A stretch of 64,000 bases of DNA. Origin: Botryotinia globosa (Eukaryota > Ascomycota > Leotiomycetes > Helotiales > Sclerotiniaceae). The position numbers and the translations under genes are program-made. Location of the stretch: contig RCSZ01000012.1 in the NCBI GenBank assembly GCA_014898425.1, positions 310,001-374,000 of the forward strand, given 5' to 3'. Positions 51,601 to 64,000 of this stretch are shown in pieces. Positions within the stretch are counted from its first letter, which is position 1. Every line of letters begins with the position of its first letter. The notes below the pieces were generated by a model, which did no database searches, was not told the origin of the DNA, and worked only from the letters and a program-made list of their open reading frames with translations.

Positions 51601-54600
51601 TTATTAAAATAAATTAGAATTATTTTAAAATATCTAATCTATTTCAATTTTCAAAAAAATTATATTTGAAATTATTGGAAATATTAAAACAATTGAGAAT
51701 CTCTTTATATAAAGTTTTAGTTTTCTCTATAATATTTTCAATAAGATTTTTATTGATATATAATAAAAACGATTTTAAATTAAATTCTAATTTATATTAA
51801 TTAATAATTCTATAAAGCTTTTTATCATTTTTAATTTTATTTATAATATTCTTTTAATAATTATATTTTGTTTGTTAGATTATTTTATAAAAAATTCAAA
51901 TTGTTTGAAGAATATTTTTATTTGAGATATTATATTTGTAGAAATGATTTTGATATACCTTTTTATATTTGGGGATTTATTATAATCTAGTTTTGTTGCT
52001 TTTTTTATTAAATTTATTAATTATATAAATAATAATATTTATTATTATTATAAAATCTATTATATATATTTCAATTATTATTTCATTTATAAAAAAAAGA
52101 GGGTTAGAAAGATAGATTATATCGATATATATTAAATCAAAGAATTTTCTCAATTTTATTTTTGAAATTCTATAATAATATTGCTTTAATAAGGTTATAC
52201 TTCATTTTAAAATAATAATGATTTATATTTTATAATTCAAATCACTATATATATCTTCTCTAACAATAATCCCAATAAAAAAAATATTTAAAAAAATGAG
52301 ATTAATAATATAATTAATTCTATTTATAAATTTATTAGAAATATTAATAAAGTTTATATTATTCTCGCTAGATTAGTATATTAAATTCAAGTCTTTATAT
52401 TTAGATTATATTTTTAATTTGAATATATAATATTAAACATTGAAATTACTTTCTATCAAATATTGAAATAATAAAATTAGATAGGATATATAATTAATTG
52501 TTTTATTAATATTTAATTAATAATATAAATTGAATGTAATATTTTTATTTATATTGATTTAGATAAGATTTTTATTATATATAAAGTAATATTATTATAT
52601 ATATAAACCAATATCTTTATATATATATATTATAATTTAAAAATGATTTAATTCTTTAAAATTCTCAAAATCCTAAAAGTTTATTAAAATATAATAATTA
52701 TAATTTAAATAGTTTTGAGTTTATATATTGATAGTTATTTAAAGTTTTTGAATATATATAATATTAATTCATTAAATATCAAAAACTATAAGAATTATTA
52801 TATATATAGAAATATTTCTATCAATATTAGCTTAATAAATCTATAGATTATATTATCAAATCTATTAATTACAAATTCTATTATTAAATCTATTATATTA
52901 TACTAATATTAATAGAATATTTTTTCCAAATCGAATATATTAAATTTATTAAGGTTTTGTATATAATAAAAAGTATTTTTTTTTTCTCTATTTGTTTTCA
53001 AATATAATCTAAAAGCTTTTATTCGAAAAAGAATAAATATTTAAATTACAATTGTAAAAGCTTATATCTAATCTTAAACTAAGATTTAATTAATAATAGA
53101 AATAAATCTAATTTATTTATATTAAATAATAATAATATTATATTTATATTTATTAATAAACTTTGTAATTACAATTATAGAAATATTGAATATTTTTGTT
53201 TCAAAAATTTCGATAAATATATTAATTATTTTATATTAAATCTCCCCTATCTTTCGAATAATTTTGAGTTTGTTTTTAATAAAAAATACTATAGTATTAT
53301 TTTTGTATTAAAAAATAGTAAAACATTTGTTATATTTAATCTCAAATAATCTATAACAATTGATATATTTGAATAATATTATATAATTAATATCTATTGG
53401 TTTTTTATATATATCTATTCAATAATTATAGTGAATATAAAAGGAAAATTGATTATATCTAAAAAGAAAATAATATTTTTAATAATCTGAATTGTATTGG
53501 ATTATGATATACTTTTTTTCAATTAATTTAGAAAAGTTATTAATATTGAAGAAAATGAAAGAATAGATTGTTTTAATGAATAAAATGATTTAAATAATTC
53601 TATTGAAATATTTATTGATTTTATAATTGAAGGATTTAATAGTAATTGAGTATTTATTTATTTATATAAAGATTTTATTGAAAATAAAAATCTTATTTAT
53701 TATAATTATTTTATTATTTAGCTTTATAAAGAAAATAGAGATTTTTATAATTATATAATTATATCAAATCTCTAGAATAACTAGAAATATAGTATTTAAT
53801 ATTTATAATACTTTTTATCAATTATACTCATTATAAAACAAATTGCAAATATTATTAATTATAAAAATAATAATTTAATTTATAATTATAAATAAGATTA
53901 TCAAAATATTAATTAAAAAAAGGTTTTTAATGATTTCTATAAGATATTATCAAAAAATGAAAATAAAGAATCAATTGAATAAAACTAGGAATTTATATTT
54001 AATAAATAATCTCTAATTCTAATATTGAATATAATTTGAGATAAAACTTTTTTTTAATATAGAGTTATAAAAGATTTTTTTGAATTATATATTTCTAAAT
54101 TTAGAAGATATATTATTTCTATCATTATTTATATTATTAGATTTAATTATCTTTATAAAAATCTTAAAATTAATAATAAATATAATATAAATAGAGAATT
54201 GAATATAAATATTAAAAAATATAAAGAGAGTAATAATATCGATAAAGATAATAATAGTTATAAAATTAATTATAAAATCAATAAATTCCTTTATAAAAAC
54301 TATATTAAATATATTTATATAAAATATTACAAAAATATCAAATAATATTATAAGATTTATAATAACTATATATTTACTTTTTATATTATATTTAAAAATA
54401 TCAAATTATTTTTTGATAATATCTAATATATTTGAAATGATATTTTAATTATAATAATCGATTTTGAAAGAAAAAAGTATTTGAATATTTATTCTATTTT
54501 TCTTTTTTTTAATTAGATAAAGATTATAGATCTAATAAATATATAAATCTAAAGTTTAATAATTATAAAGAATAATTCAATATTATAAATCTATTATCTA

Positions 54601-54754
54601 ATAATATTATTATAAAAATAATTATTGGATTAAATGAAAAGATTTATAAAGAATATAAAGAATTAATTCTGTATAATAAAGTCGAAAATATAAAGATATA
54701 TCGATTTTGGGATGTTGTATCGATCTGAATAATTGAGTGAGCAACTATACTATG
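48688..54754 (+). mobile_element. G2: 6.07-kb G repeat, complete between target duplications
   Basis: Starts in (TAG)n/(TAA) units and ends at GAGCAACTATACTATG. TCTTTTGAAATAAT (48674-48687) and TCTTTTGAAATGAT (54755-54768) are a 14-bp duplication with one transition. Both flanks are the inverted copy G9, which rejoins when G2 is removed. Around 54120-54420 a + strand frame is broken only at TAA codons consistent with former CAA. The minus-strand frame 49781-49963 is short and AT-biased. No recognised domain. See G1 for the class question. Confidence 0.75.
53147..53349 (+). pseudogene. Conserved frame of G2, counterpart of 38780-39043
   Basis: Open to the same stop (TAA at 53347-53349) as in G1 and G3. 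The translation shows FNKKYYSIIFVLKN, against FDREYCNIIFILKN in G1. Function unknown. Confidence 0.3.
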
Positions 54755-55199
54755 TCTTTTGAAATGATGATTACTAGAAAGAATAATTAAATAAGATTAA
54801 CTTCTAATTCTTTTAAAAATAATAGAATCTCTTTCTATTAATCGATTTACTAAAATAAAATTAAAGAAATCAATCATTTCTAATTGTAATATAGAATATG
54901 AAATATTCTAGATCTTTCCTTTTGATTTGAGATATCATATATATTATATTTAGATAAACTTATTTCATAGAATGTTAAGTTTCGTTTTAAATATATTAAT
55001 AATCTGCATTTTTATCAGATTTCGAAATGTTTGAATTTCTAATATTCTTATTTTAATGAATAATATAAAAATGATTCTGAAATAAAGTGATAATAATAAA
55101 ATTGCTTTTGCCTCTAGAAAATTTAAAATATTACATTTAATAATAATACAATTATGATAATTCCATTATATTATTAATAAGAATTACGTTATGATATTA
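54755..55199 (-). mobile_element. G9, piece 2
   Basis: Reverse complement of about 36400-36800 of G1, from the right duplication of G2 to the left tip of T4. Confidence 0.65.
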
Positions 55200-56149
55200 T
55201 CTTAATGACATAAATGGGAATTCTTTCTAATATTCTTATAATGCTCCATGCTATATAGTATTTAATCGGGATAAAGTACGTAAATTGTGTTTCTGATTAA
55301 ATATGATATATATATCTTTGATATAATGAAAGCATTATTAAAGTATAATTAATCAATTTTATAGTTAACTTTTATAAGTGTTATAATTAGCCTTTATAAA
55401 ACTTAAATTATAGGCTTGAAAAATAAAAAAATAAAATTATAGAGTTAAATCTATAATGATTAATAATATTTTAAAGTAGATTTAAGTAAAAAATGAATTA
55501 TAATTTAAAGAAATAAAAAATTGTATTCAAAAACTCTAATAAAATTTAATTAGTTGTTAATTTCTATACTATATTATTAGATATCATATTAAGACTTTAT
55601 TCGAAATATAACAGATTTTATAAACTTTGAATTATTATATAAATAGAGTTTTATAAATAAATAATTTAAAGTATTGAATCAGTTCAAAAAATATATATTA
55701 ATCCCTAAAATAACGTTATATATTGAATTACAGGGGTTTGAAATTACTATCACATAAAATATAGTTTTTTTAATTTTTAACATTTAATATTAAAATTATT
55801 AAATGTAAACTACAATAATTGTATTATAATTTTAGTAATATTATTAGATTATATTTTAATTTGAAAATCTATTTTAATAAGAAGCTTTTTTTTAAATCTT
55901 TGATTGAATATAGTAAAAATATTATATAGGGATTCGAACATCTTTTAAAGATTTAGAAATTATAGAAATATTACCTAGGTACTCCATTGATATTAATATT
56001 ATTCAGAAATCTAAAAATCGCTTAGAATTTCGAATATCGTAGAAATACTACTCTATTAATATCAATATTACAAATATCATAGAAATATCACTCTATTAAT
56101 ATTAATACTATACTTCCATTGTTTTATATCCCTACTTATACCGTTAAGG
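55200..56149 (+). mobile_element. T4: complete TIR element, 950 bp, inserted in G9
   Basis: The left tip TCTTAATGACATAAATGGG follows TA (55198-55199), and the right tip CCTACTTATACCGTTAAGG is followed by TA (56150-56151). The G9 sequence continues on both sides. The middle holds several GTTATAG/CTATAAG-type subrepeats. No transposase frame. Confidence 0.75.
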
Positions 56150-56504
56150 TAATTATTATCATCGAAAAAGAAATATAATTAATTCTAAAATAATTAGAGG
56201 TTTGATTTAGTTGAAATCTTAGGTATTTTCAAAATATATATAATGTTCTAAATTATTAAAATCAGAATGATTATATATTATATTTATAGTTACGAAAATA
56301 ATTAATAGCTTTTTAATTTTAATATTATATAGAGTGAGAATTATTTGTATTATTATTTTATTTCCAATAAAATAATATATCAATTTTATCAAACAAACAC
56401 TTATTTTTAAAATTAAAAAATTTCTTTTTATTTGAAAAATTATCTTTATTATTGTATTTTTTTAAGCTTTAAATAGTTTTTAATTAATATTATATTAAAT
56501 GTTA
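56150..56504 (-). mobile_element. G9, piece 3
   Basis: Reverse complement of the G4 region about 19715-20090, from T4 to the left tip of T5. Confidence 0.6.
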
Positions 56505-57366
56505 CCTTAATGGTACAAGTGGGAATTATGTACGGTACCCCCACGGTACCCTATACTATATAGTATCCAATCGGAATATAGTGTGTAAACTGGATTCCTA
56601 ATTGGGTATAATTAATCTTTATAATTAATCTTTATATTTCATCTTTATATTTCATCTTTATAGATATTGAAATTATAAGCCCAAATCTTTATAATTGGTT
56701 TTTATAAGATTTATATTACAAATTTGAAAAAAAAATTTATAGAGTTAAAAACTAAAATAATTAGTTATCTTTACAATAAATTCTATAAAAAAATGAACTA
56801 TATTCAAAAAAAATTAAAAAAATATTTAAAGCTTATAATAAATTTAATTGATAATTATTTTCTTTATTATATTAGAATTTAATTTGAAATATAATATATT
56901 TTATACATTTGAAATCATAATTTAAATGGAACTTTATAAATAAATAATTTAAAGTATTTAAAAAATTAAAATTTATATCAATCCCAGAAATAATATTATA
57001 TCTCCAATTACAATCATCTTAAATTATTATTATATAAAATATAATTCTTGCAATTTTTAATCTTGAAATTATAAAATTTATAATATAATATTATACAATA
57101 ACTTAAATATTAATTTTAATATTAATTTATTAAAGTATTTTCTCACTAGAGCGCTAATGGGGTATAACACTAGTACAATATTAACACTATATAAGAGTTC
57201 GAGTACTATTCAAAAGATCAAATATCATTTAAAGGTTTGGGAATTGTAAAAATACTATTCCATTGGTATTAATATTATTCAAAGATTTAGGAATTATAGA
57301 AATATTATTCTGTTAATATTAATATTGTAGTAACGTTATTTTATATTTCTGTTTATACCATTAAGA
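56505..57366 (+). mobile_element. T5: TIR element, 862 bp, with unlike flanks
   Basis: The left tip CCTTAATGGTACAAGTGGGA is preceded by TA. The right tip is CCATTAAGA, followed by AA and not TA. The left flank is inverted G (G9) and the right flank is the far end of a direct G (G8), so the two flanks do not come from one target. It keeps GC-rich words such as GTACGGTACCCCCACGGTACC and is less mutated than T1 or T2. Confidence 0.65.
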
Positions 57367-57490
57367 AAAACAATTATTGGATCATACAAAAATATCTAAA
57401 GAAATAAAGAAAATATTTTTACAAATTTAAAAATCAGAATTTTAAAGATATTTCAATTTTTGAATATTATATTGATTTATATGATTATAT
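57367..57490 (+). mobile_element. G8: fragment of the right end of a G repeat
   Basis: Aligns with the last part of G5 (about 46620-46740). Confidence 0.5.
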
Positions 57491-57681
57491 ATAATATATA
57501 TATTAATCGAATATTTTAAGATTTTTAAATTTATATTGTTTCAAAAGAACACGTAAAGTTTCAATTTCATTATGTAATCGAAAATAATAATTTATATATC
57601 TTATATATTCTATATAGATATTTTAATTGTTTTATAAATTTAATATATTCAAGAATTCCTTTAAACTGTATAAATAAGCTA
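57491..57681. other. Unassigned AT-rich spacer
   Basis: No repeat partner recognised, no open frame; it ends at the TA in front of T6. Confidence 0.4.
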
Positions 57682-58238
57682 CCTTAATGATACAAGGAGG
57701 GATATAAAACAATGAAAGTATAGTGCTAGTACTAATGGAGTAGTATTTCTATAGTATTTGTGTTACTAGTATTAATGGAGTAATATTTCTATAATACTTG
57801 AGATTCTAAACGATATTTGAATTTCTAAACAATATTAATATTAATAGAATAATATTTCTACAATTTCTAAACCTTTATATAATATTAGCACTATATTTAA
57901 TTAAAAACTTAATTAAAAAAAGTTTTTAATGTCATATTATTATTAAAAATATAATATAATTATTATATTATAAATTTTATAAAATTAACATAAGAAACTA
58001 CAAAGTTGAGTTTTATTCAATAATATTTTTAAATTTTTGTAATTTAATATATAATATAGTTTTGAAGATTGATTATAGAAATTAATGAATTGTACTTTAA
58101 CAATACTTTCACTATATTAAAAATATATACACTTTATCCAATCAAAAATATAACTTAGATACTATATCCCGATTGAATATTATACAGCGTAGGATACTAT
58201 CGGGGTACTGTATAGAATTCCCACTTGTGCCATTAAGG
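57682..58238 (-). mobile_element. T6: short TIR element, 557 bp
   Basis: Tips CCTTAATGATACAAGGAGGG and, on the other strand, CCTTAATGGCACAAGTGGGA, the least mutated tip here. TA lies on both sides (57680-57681 and 58239-58240). It lacks roughly 400 bp of the centre found in T2 and T4. Confidence 0.78.
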
Positions 58239-58281
58239 TACCAAATATTTGAATAGTTCAAATAGGAATTCTATATAATAT

Positions 58282-58908
58282 TTTTGTAATCCTTAATATA
58301 TAGAATTTAAAATAAAGTTTATAATTGAAACCTAATTAGCTAAAAAAAGTATGAATATTTTATATATGAATATCAAAATTAGAGAAAATTTAAAAAACAA
58401 TAAATCAAAAGTAAAATTTTTATAAAATGAAATTGAAAGATATTATAGGATTCTACAGATTAAAAGCTTTTTAATAATATAACTTTATATTAAGAAATTA
58501 TAATTAATAAAAAAATTAATTAAAAAATAGATTGAAAAGCTTAAAGATTTAAAGATTTCGTAAAATTGAATAAATGTTTTTGATTGATTTAGAGGTTTAG
58601 GTTTCGTAATAAAAGAGATAAGAGATTGAAAAAGGGAAGGGATTAGAAAGAGGAGGGGTATTAGATTTATTAGATTTATTAGATTTATTAGAGAAAAAAA
58701 GAATAGAAAAATACAAATTAGAAAAAGAATTAGAAAAAGAATTAGAAAAAGAATTAGAAAAAGAATTAGAAAAAGAATTAGAAAAAGAATTAGAAAAAGA
58801 ATTAGAAAAAGAATAATAAGGTTTTGAGGTTTTGAGGTTTATAAGGTTTTGAGGTTTAATTATACCTTTAATATTTTTATATAAGTTAAAAATTAGAGGT
58901 TAATAAAG

Positions 58909-58946
<38 letters not shown>

Positions 58947-59107
58947 ATATAAAAATATAAAAATATAAATCTTATTTATTTTTAGAATTCTAAAAGTTAT
59001 ATAATACAAATATAAATATAAGTTCTGAGAAGCATGAAAAATAACTATAGAGAGCATTAATAAGCCCATTATTATTTTTAGCTCTGAAGGGCCGAAAAAA
59101 GCTTGTA
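58282..59107 (+). mobile_element. H3: third copy of H, 826 bp, with 8-bp flanking repeat
   Basis: Runs from TTTTGTAATCC to AAAAAAGCTTGTA, with TATAATAT at 58274-58281 and 59108-59115. The inner order is the same as in H1, but the arrays are short: about three 9-bp units, about eight 12-bp units (GAAAAAGAATTA, 58725-58815) and about eleven TTA units (58911-58945). The start differs by about seven bases from that inferred for H1, so one of the two boundaries is off. An 8-bp duplication is usual for hAT elements, but I see no inverted tips. Confidence 0.7.
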
Positions 59108-60296
59108 TATAATATATTCAAAAAAATCAAATATAAATTTCAATATAATTAATTTCAATTTCTATATTTTCAATATAAAAGTAAATAAAACATATCCTTC
59201 AAATTCTTTTATTAAATTAATATTATATATAATCTTATATAAATAATATATCATTAATTTGATATTTATATGATAATATAATAATATAATAGATTTTTTA
59301 TAATAAGACTTTTATATCTATTAAAACATTATATAAATCTTCGATATTAGAATTTATTAGTTCTTTGAATATTTTAAAATTAAAGATATTAAAATAATTA
59401 ATAAATTTATTAATCTCAATATTTTTGAATCTATCCAAAATCTAAAATCTATTTCAAAATCCATTATTAATAAAGTTAATATTATAATCAAAGAGTTTAA
59501 TTCTATATAAATAATATTGATAATAAAAATAATAATTTATTTTACCAAAAAATATAATAAATAAAATCTTATTTACAAAATAAAGTTTTTTAAAATTCAA
59601 TCTATCAAAAGAAATATCACATTATATCCTTATTATATACCCAAAATACAATAGTCTCATATAATATTATAAATAATTTAAATATTAAAACATTAATCTA
59701 AAATATTCTTACAGTTATCAAAAAAACTTTTGAATATCTAATACTCTACTACAAATTGTTAATTTGAATCAAAAAAGAATTGAAAAAATTATCTTTATTT
59801 TTATTAATTATAATAATAAAAAAATTCAATTGCTTTTTATTTTTAATATTCTAATCATTAATTTAAATCAAATCTTTTGGAACCATTCCATTTTATTTTA
59901 ATATTTGTTTTTTTCAAAATTATCCTCCTTTTTTTCTTGTTTCTTCTTTTTTTTTAACAAACTTTTTTTCTATATCTTATTAAAATAATAAATAAATTTA
60001 TAAATAAATTATATATATATATATATATAATTTGAACTATTTATTTAAATACTTACTTTTATAACATACTCTCATTATTTTTTAAAATTATATTAAACTT
60101 TTTAAAACTTTTGAATATTATTCATTCTATTAATTCTATTAATTCTATTTCAATTAATAAAAAACAAATTATTTAAAGAAACTTTTTAGTTTTTATATAT
60201 ATATAATTTATTTTTTATAATAATATTTTAAATCTATAATTTAATATATCGCTATATCCTTCAAAAGGCACCCAGAGCTAACTGTTAAAACTCATA
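59108..60296 (-). mobile_element. G7: inverted left part of a divergent G repeat
   Basis: Reverse complement of the first 1.2 kb of G (best seen against G4: TTTAAGATATTATTATAAAA and AAAAATAATGAGA). Its outer 50 bp (GAGTTTTAACAGTTAGCTCTGG on the minus strand) differ from those of the other copies by more than transitions, so it belongs to another subfamily. It lies head to head with G3. Confidence 0.6.
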
Positions 60297-63200
60297 TATA
60301 ATAATAATAGTAATAGTAATAGTATTTATTAATATTCATTAAGTCGGCTTAAGATTGACTCTAGAAATCTCTCAAAAGATATAAGAATATATTAAGTTAT
60401 AAACTTATTAATATCTTAGAAAGCAATTTATATATATAAAAATCAGGATTCATTTAAATAGTTTTTTATTATTAATTGAAATAAAGTCAATAATATTTCA
60501 AAACTTTGAAAAATTAAATATAATTCTTTAGAAAGAAATAAATGTGATATTATAAAAATATATATCTTATAAAATATATTAATATCAAAAGAAACCTTTA
60601 TTATATCTCTAATTATAATTTAAATTAAATAAAGAAAAAGTAGGGTTTGATTAAAAAAAAGAAAAAAAAAGAAAGGGAAAATTAGATATTCTTAATAAGA
60701 ATAAATACTAATATAAAATCAAATAATTCCAAAGAATTTAGTTAATATTAATTGTAATATTAAAAATAAGAAATAATTAAAACCTTTTATTATTAACAAA
60801 AGTAAAAGTAAAAGTGATTATTTGAGTTATTTTCTGAATTAAGCTAGCGATTTATAATATAATATTAAAGATTTAGGAATCTTTTAATAATTGTAGGAGT
60901 ATTTTAAGTTAGTATTTTGATATTAGAATTTCCTATAGTATTATATGAAATTTTAATATTTTGTATATATAATTAGAATATAATATAATGTTTTTTTTAA
61001 TAAATCTAATTTCAAAGGAGGCTTAATTATATAGGTAAGGTTCTATTTGTTATATATATTTGAAAAAATAGGTTGTTATTTCTTTTATTAAAATTATTTT
61101 ATTTGATTATAGAGTTTTTTAATAATGATTTTTATTTTATTAATAATAGGTATTAAAATGGGTTTTAGGTTTTAATTAGATTTATAGATTTCAAAATCGA
61201 TAAGCTTATTGATAATCTTGTTTTTCTCAATATTTGTATATTTAGAAACTTAGCAAATTCTAATATTGAAGATTTATATAGCATTTTGATAAGTATAGAA
61301 GATTTATTAGAAGGAATTGAATATATTATTATATAGATATTAGATTACTAATATATTATCAATATAAACTATAAATGCTATTTATTAACTAAAAAAGTTT
61401 TCAAAATATATTTAAGATTTATATAAATTTTGATTATTTTTGAGTCGAAAATATATAAGATATTATTAATCAAATTCGAATTAATAGCAATTTGCGTGTT
61501 TTTGTTTTGATATATTATATATTTATATTTAATAAATCTTTTTTTATTAACAATTTATTCAAAACTGTTTAAAAAAATTAAAACCTTATTAAAAAGAAAA
61601 TAAGATTATTATTTCTTAAAGCTAATAATTGTTATTTCCTTATTAATAATTTTTATTAGATTTATTTAATATTTTAAAGAAAAATATAAAGATTATAATA
61701 TAGAATATATAATATTAAAAAGGATCATATTTATATATTGAATTTTGGTTTTAGATTTTTATTATTAATTAGTATTCCTATCCCTAGTAATAAATAAAAA
61801 TGAAATTTGATAGATTATAGAGTGAAAAATATCTATTAATTAAATATATATAATAAAATAAAACTTAGTTTTATTTAATATTATATTAATAAATAGAATA
61901 TTTATATTTTTAAAGAGAGTAATTATCAAAATGATTTTCCAAATTAAAAGTGTATTTTTAAATATTAAAACGAGTATTTATTTTAATAAATCGATATATT
62001 AGTTTATTTAAAATAAAATATTAAGATTATAAATAATATATTAAATACAAATAATTTATTTTATTATCAAATTATATTTTGATTTAATATATAAAAAAAG
62101 AATAATATAAATAATAATAATTTTATATAAAACTAAAATTAAAATTAAAGGGTTATCAATTATTTTTGTAAAATTATAAATATAATATATTATTATTTAA
62201 ATTTAAATAATTCTTATAATAACATATCTTTTAAAAAAGTTTTTTATTAAATCAAATTCTAAGTTATTGTAAAATAAGTTGTATTTTATTTTTAATTATA
62301 ATAATTAATATAATAATAAACTTTTTATTAATAATATAACAAGAAATATAATTCTTTTTTTTTAATGAAATAAATTATTTTGAGTTTTTTAAAGATAAAG
62401 ATAATTTTATTATTATTGTTTTATTCAAGAATCTTTTTTATATTATTTGTTAAAATAAAGATATTAAAATTCAAGAATTAAAAGGTTTAATATAAATAAA
62501 GATTATCAATATATTCAAAGTATAGCTTTATATTCTATAATATAAGCTTAATTAGATATGATATATATAAAACTAAAGAAAAAAAAAACTTTAGAATATC
62601 CTATATTTAATTATGTAATTGAATATAATCGAATTCTCTAAATAAATTCGAATATATTAATTAATCAGAAAGGATGTAATTAATTTTAGAAAAATTAAAA
62701 ACTAGTTTTATTTAATTATTCTTTTTAATAATCTTTGTTTTAGAAATGTATCAAAAATATTTTAAATATTTATAGTAATTATAGTGATTTTCAATCTTTA
62801 GGAAAAGGTAGTTTTTATATTATATATAAAATAGATAATCAGATTTATAATAGTTTTTTTAAAGAGAGCTTTTTTGTATTGTAAATTGTGAATATTATTG
62901 ATTAGTATAGTTTATATTAAATAATAAATTATAAATCTTTTTAGATTTTTTGAGATATAGGAAATAGATATAATTAATTATTAAAAGTAGATAAAGAATC
63001 TTTATATTTAGATTATACTTTTGATTTGAATATATAATATTAGATATTGAAATCGCTTTTTATTAAATATTAATATAATAAAATCAAATAGAATATATAA
63101 TTTATTATTTTATTATTATTTAATTAATAATATAAATTGAATATAGTATTTCTATTTATATCGATTTAAAGAATATCTTTATTATATATAAAACAATATT

Positions 63201-63303
63201 ATTATATATATAAACTAATATTTATATATATATATATATATATTATAATTTAAAAGTAATTTGATTTTTCAGGATTTTTAAAATTCTAAAAATCTATTGA
63301 AAT

Positions 63304-63519
63304 ATGATAATTATAATTCGAATGATTTTGTATTTATATATTGATAATTGTTTAGAATTTCTAAATATAAATAATATTAATTTACTAGATATTGAAAACT
63401 ATAACAATTATTATATATATAAAAATACTTTTATTAATATTAATTTAATAAATCTAAAGATTATATTATTATATTTATCGATTATAGATTTAATTATAAA
63501 ATCTATTATATTGTATTGA
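63304..63519 (+). pseudogene. Preserved frame of G3 (unknown protein)
   Basis: 71 codons. The segment DNCLEFLNINNINLLDIEN is matched in G6 (31690-31850) by a frame with the same order of residues. Mixed hydrophilic and hydrophobic composition is more protein-like than most frames here, but it is still strongly AT-driven. The function is unknown. Confidence 0.3.
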
Positions 63520-63766
63520 TATTAATAAAATATATTTTCAAAATTGAATATATTAAATTTATTAAAGTTTTGTATATAATAAGAAATGTTTTTGTTTTTT
63601 ATTTATTTATTTTTGAATATAATTTAAAGGTTTTTATTTGAAATAGAATAAATATTTGAATTATAATTATAAGAGTTTGTATTTAGTTCTAAATTAAAAT
63701 CTGATTAATAATAGAGATAGATTTAATTTATTTATATTAAATAATAATAATATTATATTTATATTT

Positions 63767-63958
63767 ATGAATAGATTTTGTAATTGTAGTAATATTAAAT
63801 ATTTATATTTCAAAAGTTTTGATAAACATATCAATTATTTTATATTAAATCTTTTCTATTTTTCAATTAATTTTAAATTTACTTTTAATAAGAAGTATTG
63901 TAATGTTGTTTTTATATTAAAAAACAATAGGGTATTTGTTATATTTAATTTCAAATAG
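63767..63958 (+). pseudogene. Preserved frame of G3, counterpart of 38780-39043
   Basis: 63 codons to TAG. It ends in FILKNNRVFVIFNFK, corresponding to FILKNNKIFIIFNLK in G1. Part of the same unknown protein remnant. Confidence 0.3.
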
Positions 63959-64000
63959 ATCATAATAATTAATATATTTGAATTATATTATATAACTAAT

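Larger units (their letters stand above)
60301..64000 (+). mobile_element. G3: G repeat with a 995-bp internal deletion, running off the right edge
   Basis: Starts in (TAATAG)n and follows G1 and G2 closely. At 62996-63001 it jumps from the equivalent of G1 37059 to G1 38054, losing 995 bp. Then it continues to the window end. It includes + strand frames 63304-63519 and 63767-63958, which match preserved frames of G6, G1 and G2. No recognised domain. Confidence 0.75.

Overview
This window contains no intact gene that I can support. It is about 83-85% A+T (estimated by eye) and consists almost entirely of old, heavily mutated transposable elements inserted into one another. Copies of the same family differ almost only by C/T and A/G transitions, coding frames are broken mainly at former CAA, CAG, CGA and TGG codons, and only AT-only tandem arrays look clean. 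That is the signature of repeat-induced point mutation (RIP), so I read it as an AT-rich heterochromatic block from a filamentous ascomycete-type fungus. The species cannot be told. Family letters (A, C, K, G, H, T, J) are mine; all element calls come from aligning copies by eye.

Positions 1-16,284 are a nested LTR-retrotransposon stack. The oldest member, A2, runs from beyond the left edge to its LTR at 16,033-16,284. It was interrupted by A3 (LTR 96-329), by element C (1,715-8,276; 150-bp LTRs; AATCA on both sides) and by full-length A1 (8,796-14,678; 234-bp LTRs; AATAC on both sides). A2 itself sits in a TIR transposon, T1, which continues to about 17,156.

Positions 17,337-33,600 are one copy of a roughly 6-kb repeat, G, split into G4 and G6 by LTR element K (21,800-30,505; ATAAA on both sides). 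K carries H1 in its left LTR. G4 also holds the TIR element T2, and G6 holds the 396-bp MITE J1, flanked by a perfect 9-bp direct repeat.

Positions 33,961-46,890 hold T3 split by full-length G1 (14-bp target duplication), then H2, then left-truncated G5. Positions 46,740-48,690 are the least mutated part: a solo LTR of family A (A4) with an exact 5-bp duplication, an H end fragment, MITE J2 and a small GC-rich islet with a hairpin.

Positions 48,688-64,000 hold G2 (14-bp duplication) inserted in an inverted G copy (G9), then T4, T5, T6, H3, and the divergent head-to-head pair G7/G3. G3 runs off the right edge and lacks about 995 bp.

The most interesting open item is G. It has long target duplications, a microsatellite at one fixed end and variable ends at the other, as a LINE would, yet its best-preserved frames read away from the microsatellite. 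The rest is well explained by known transposon classes plus RIP.
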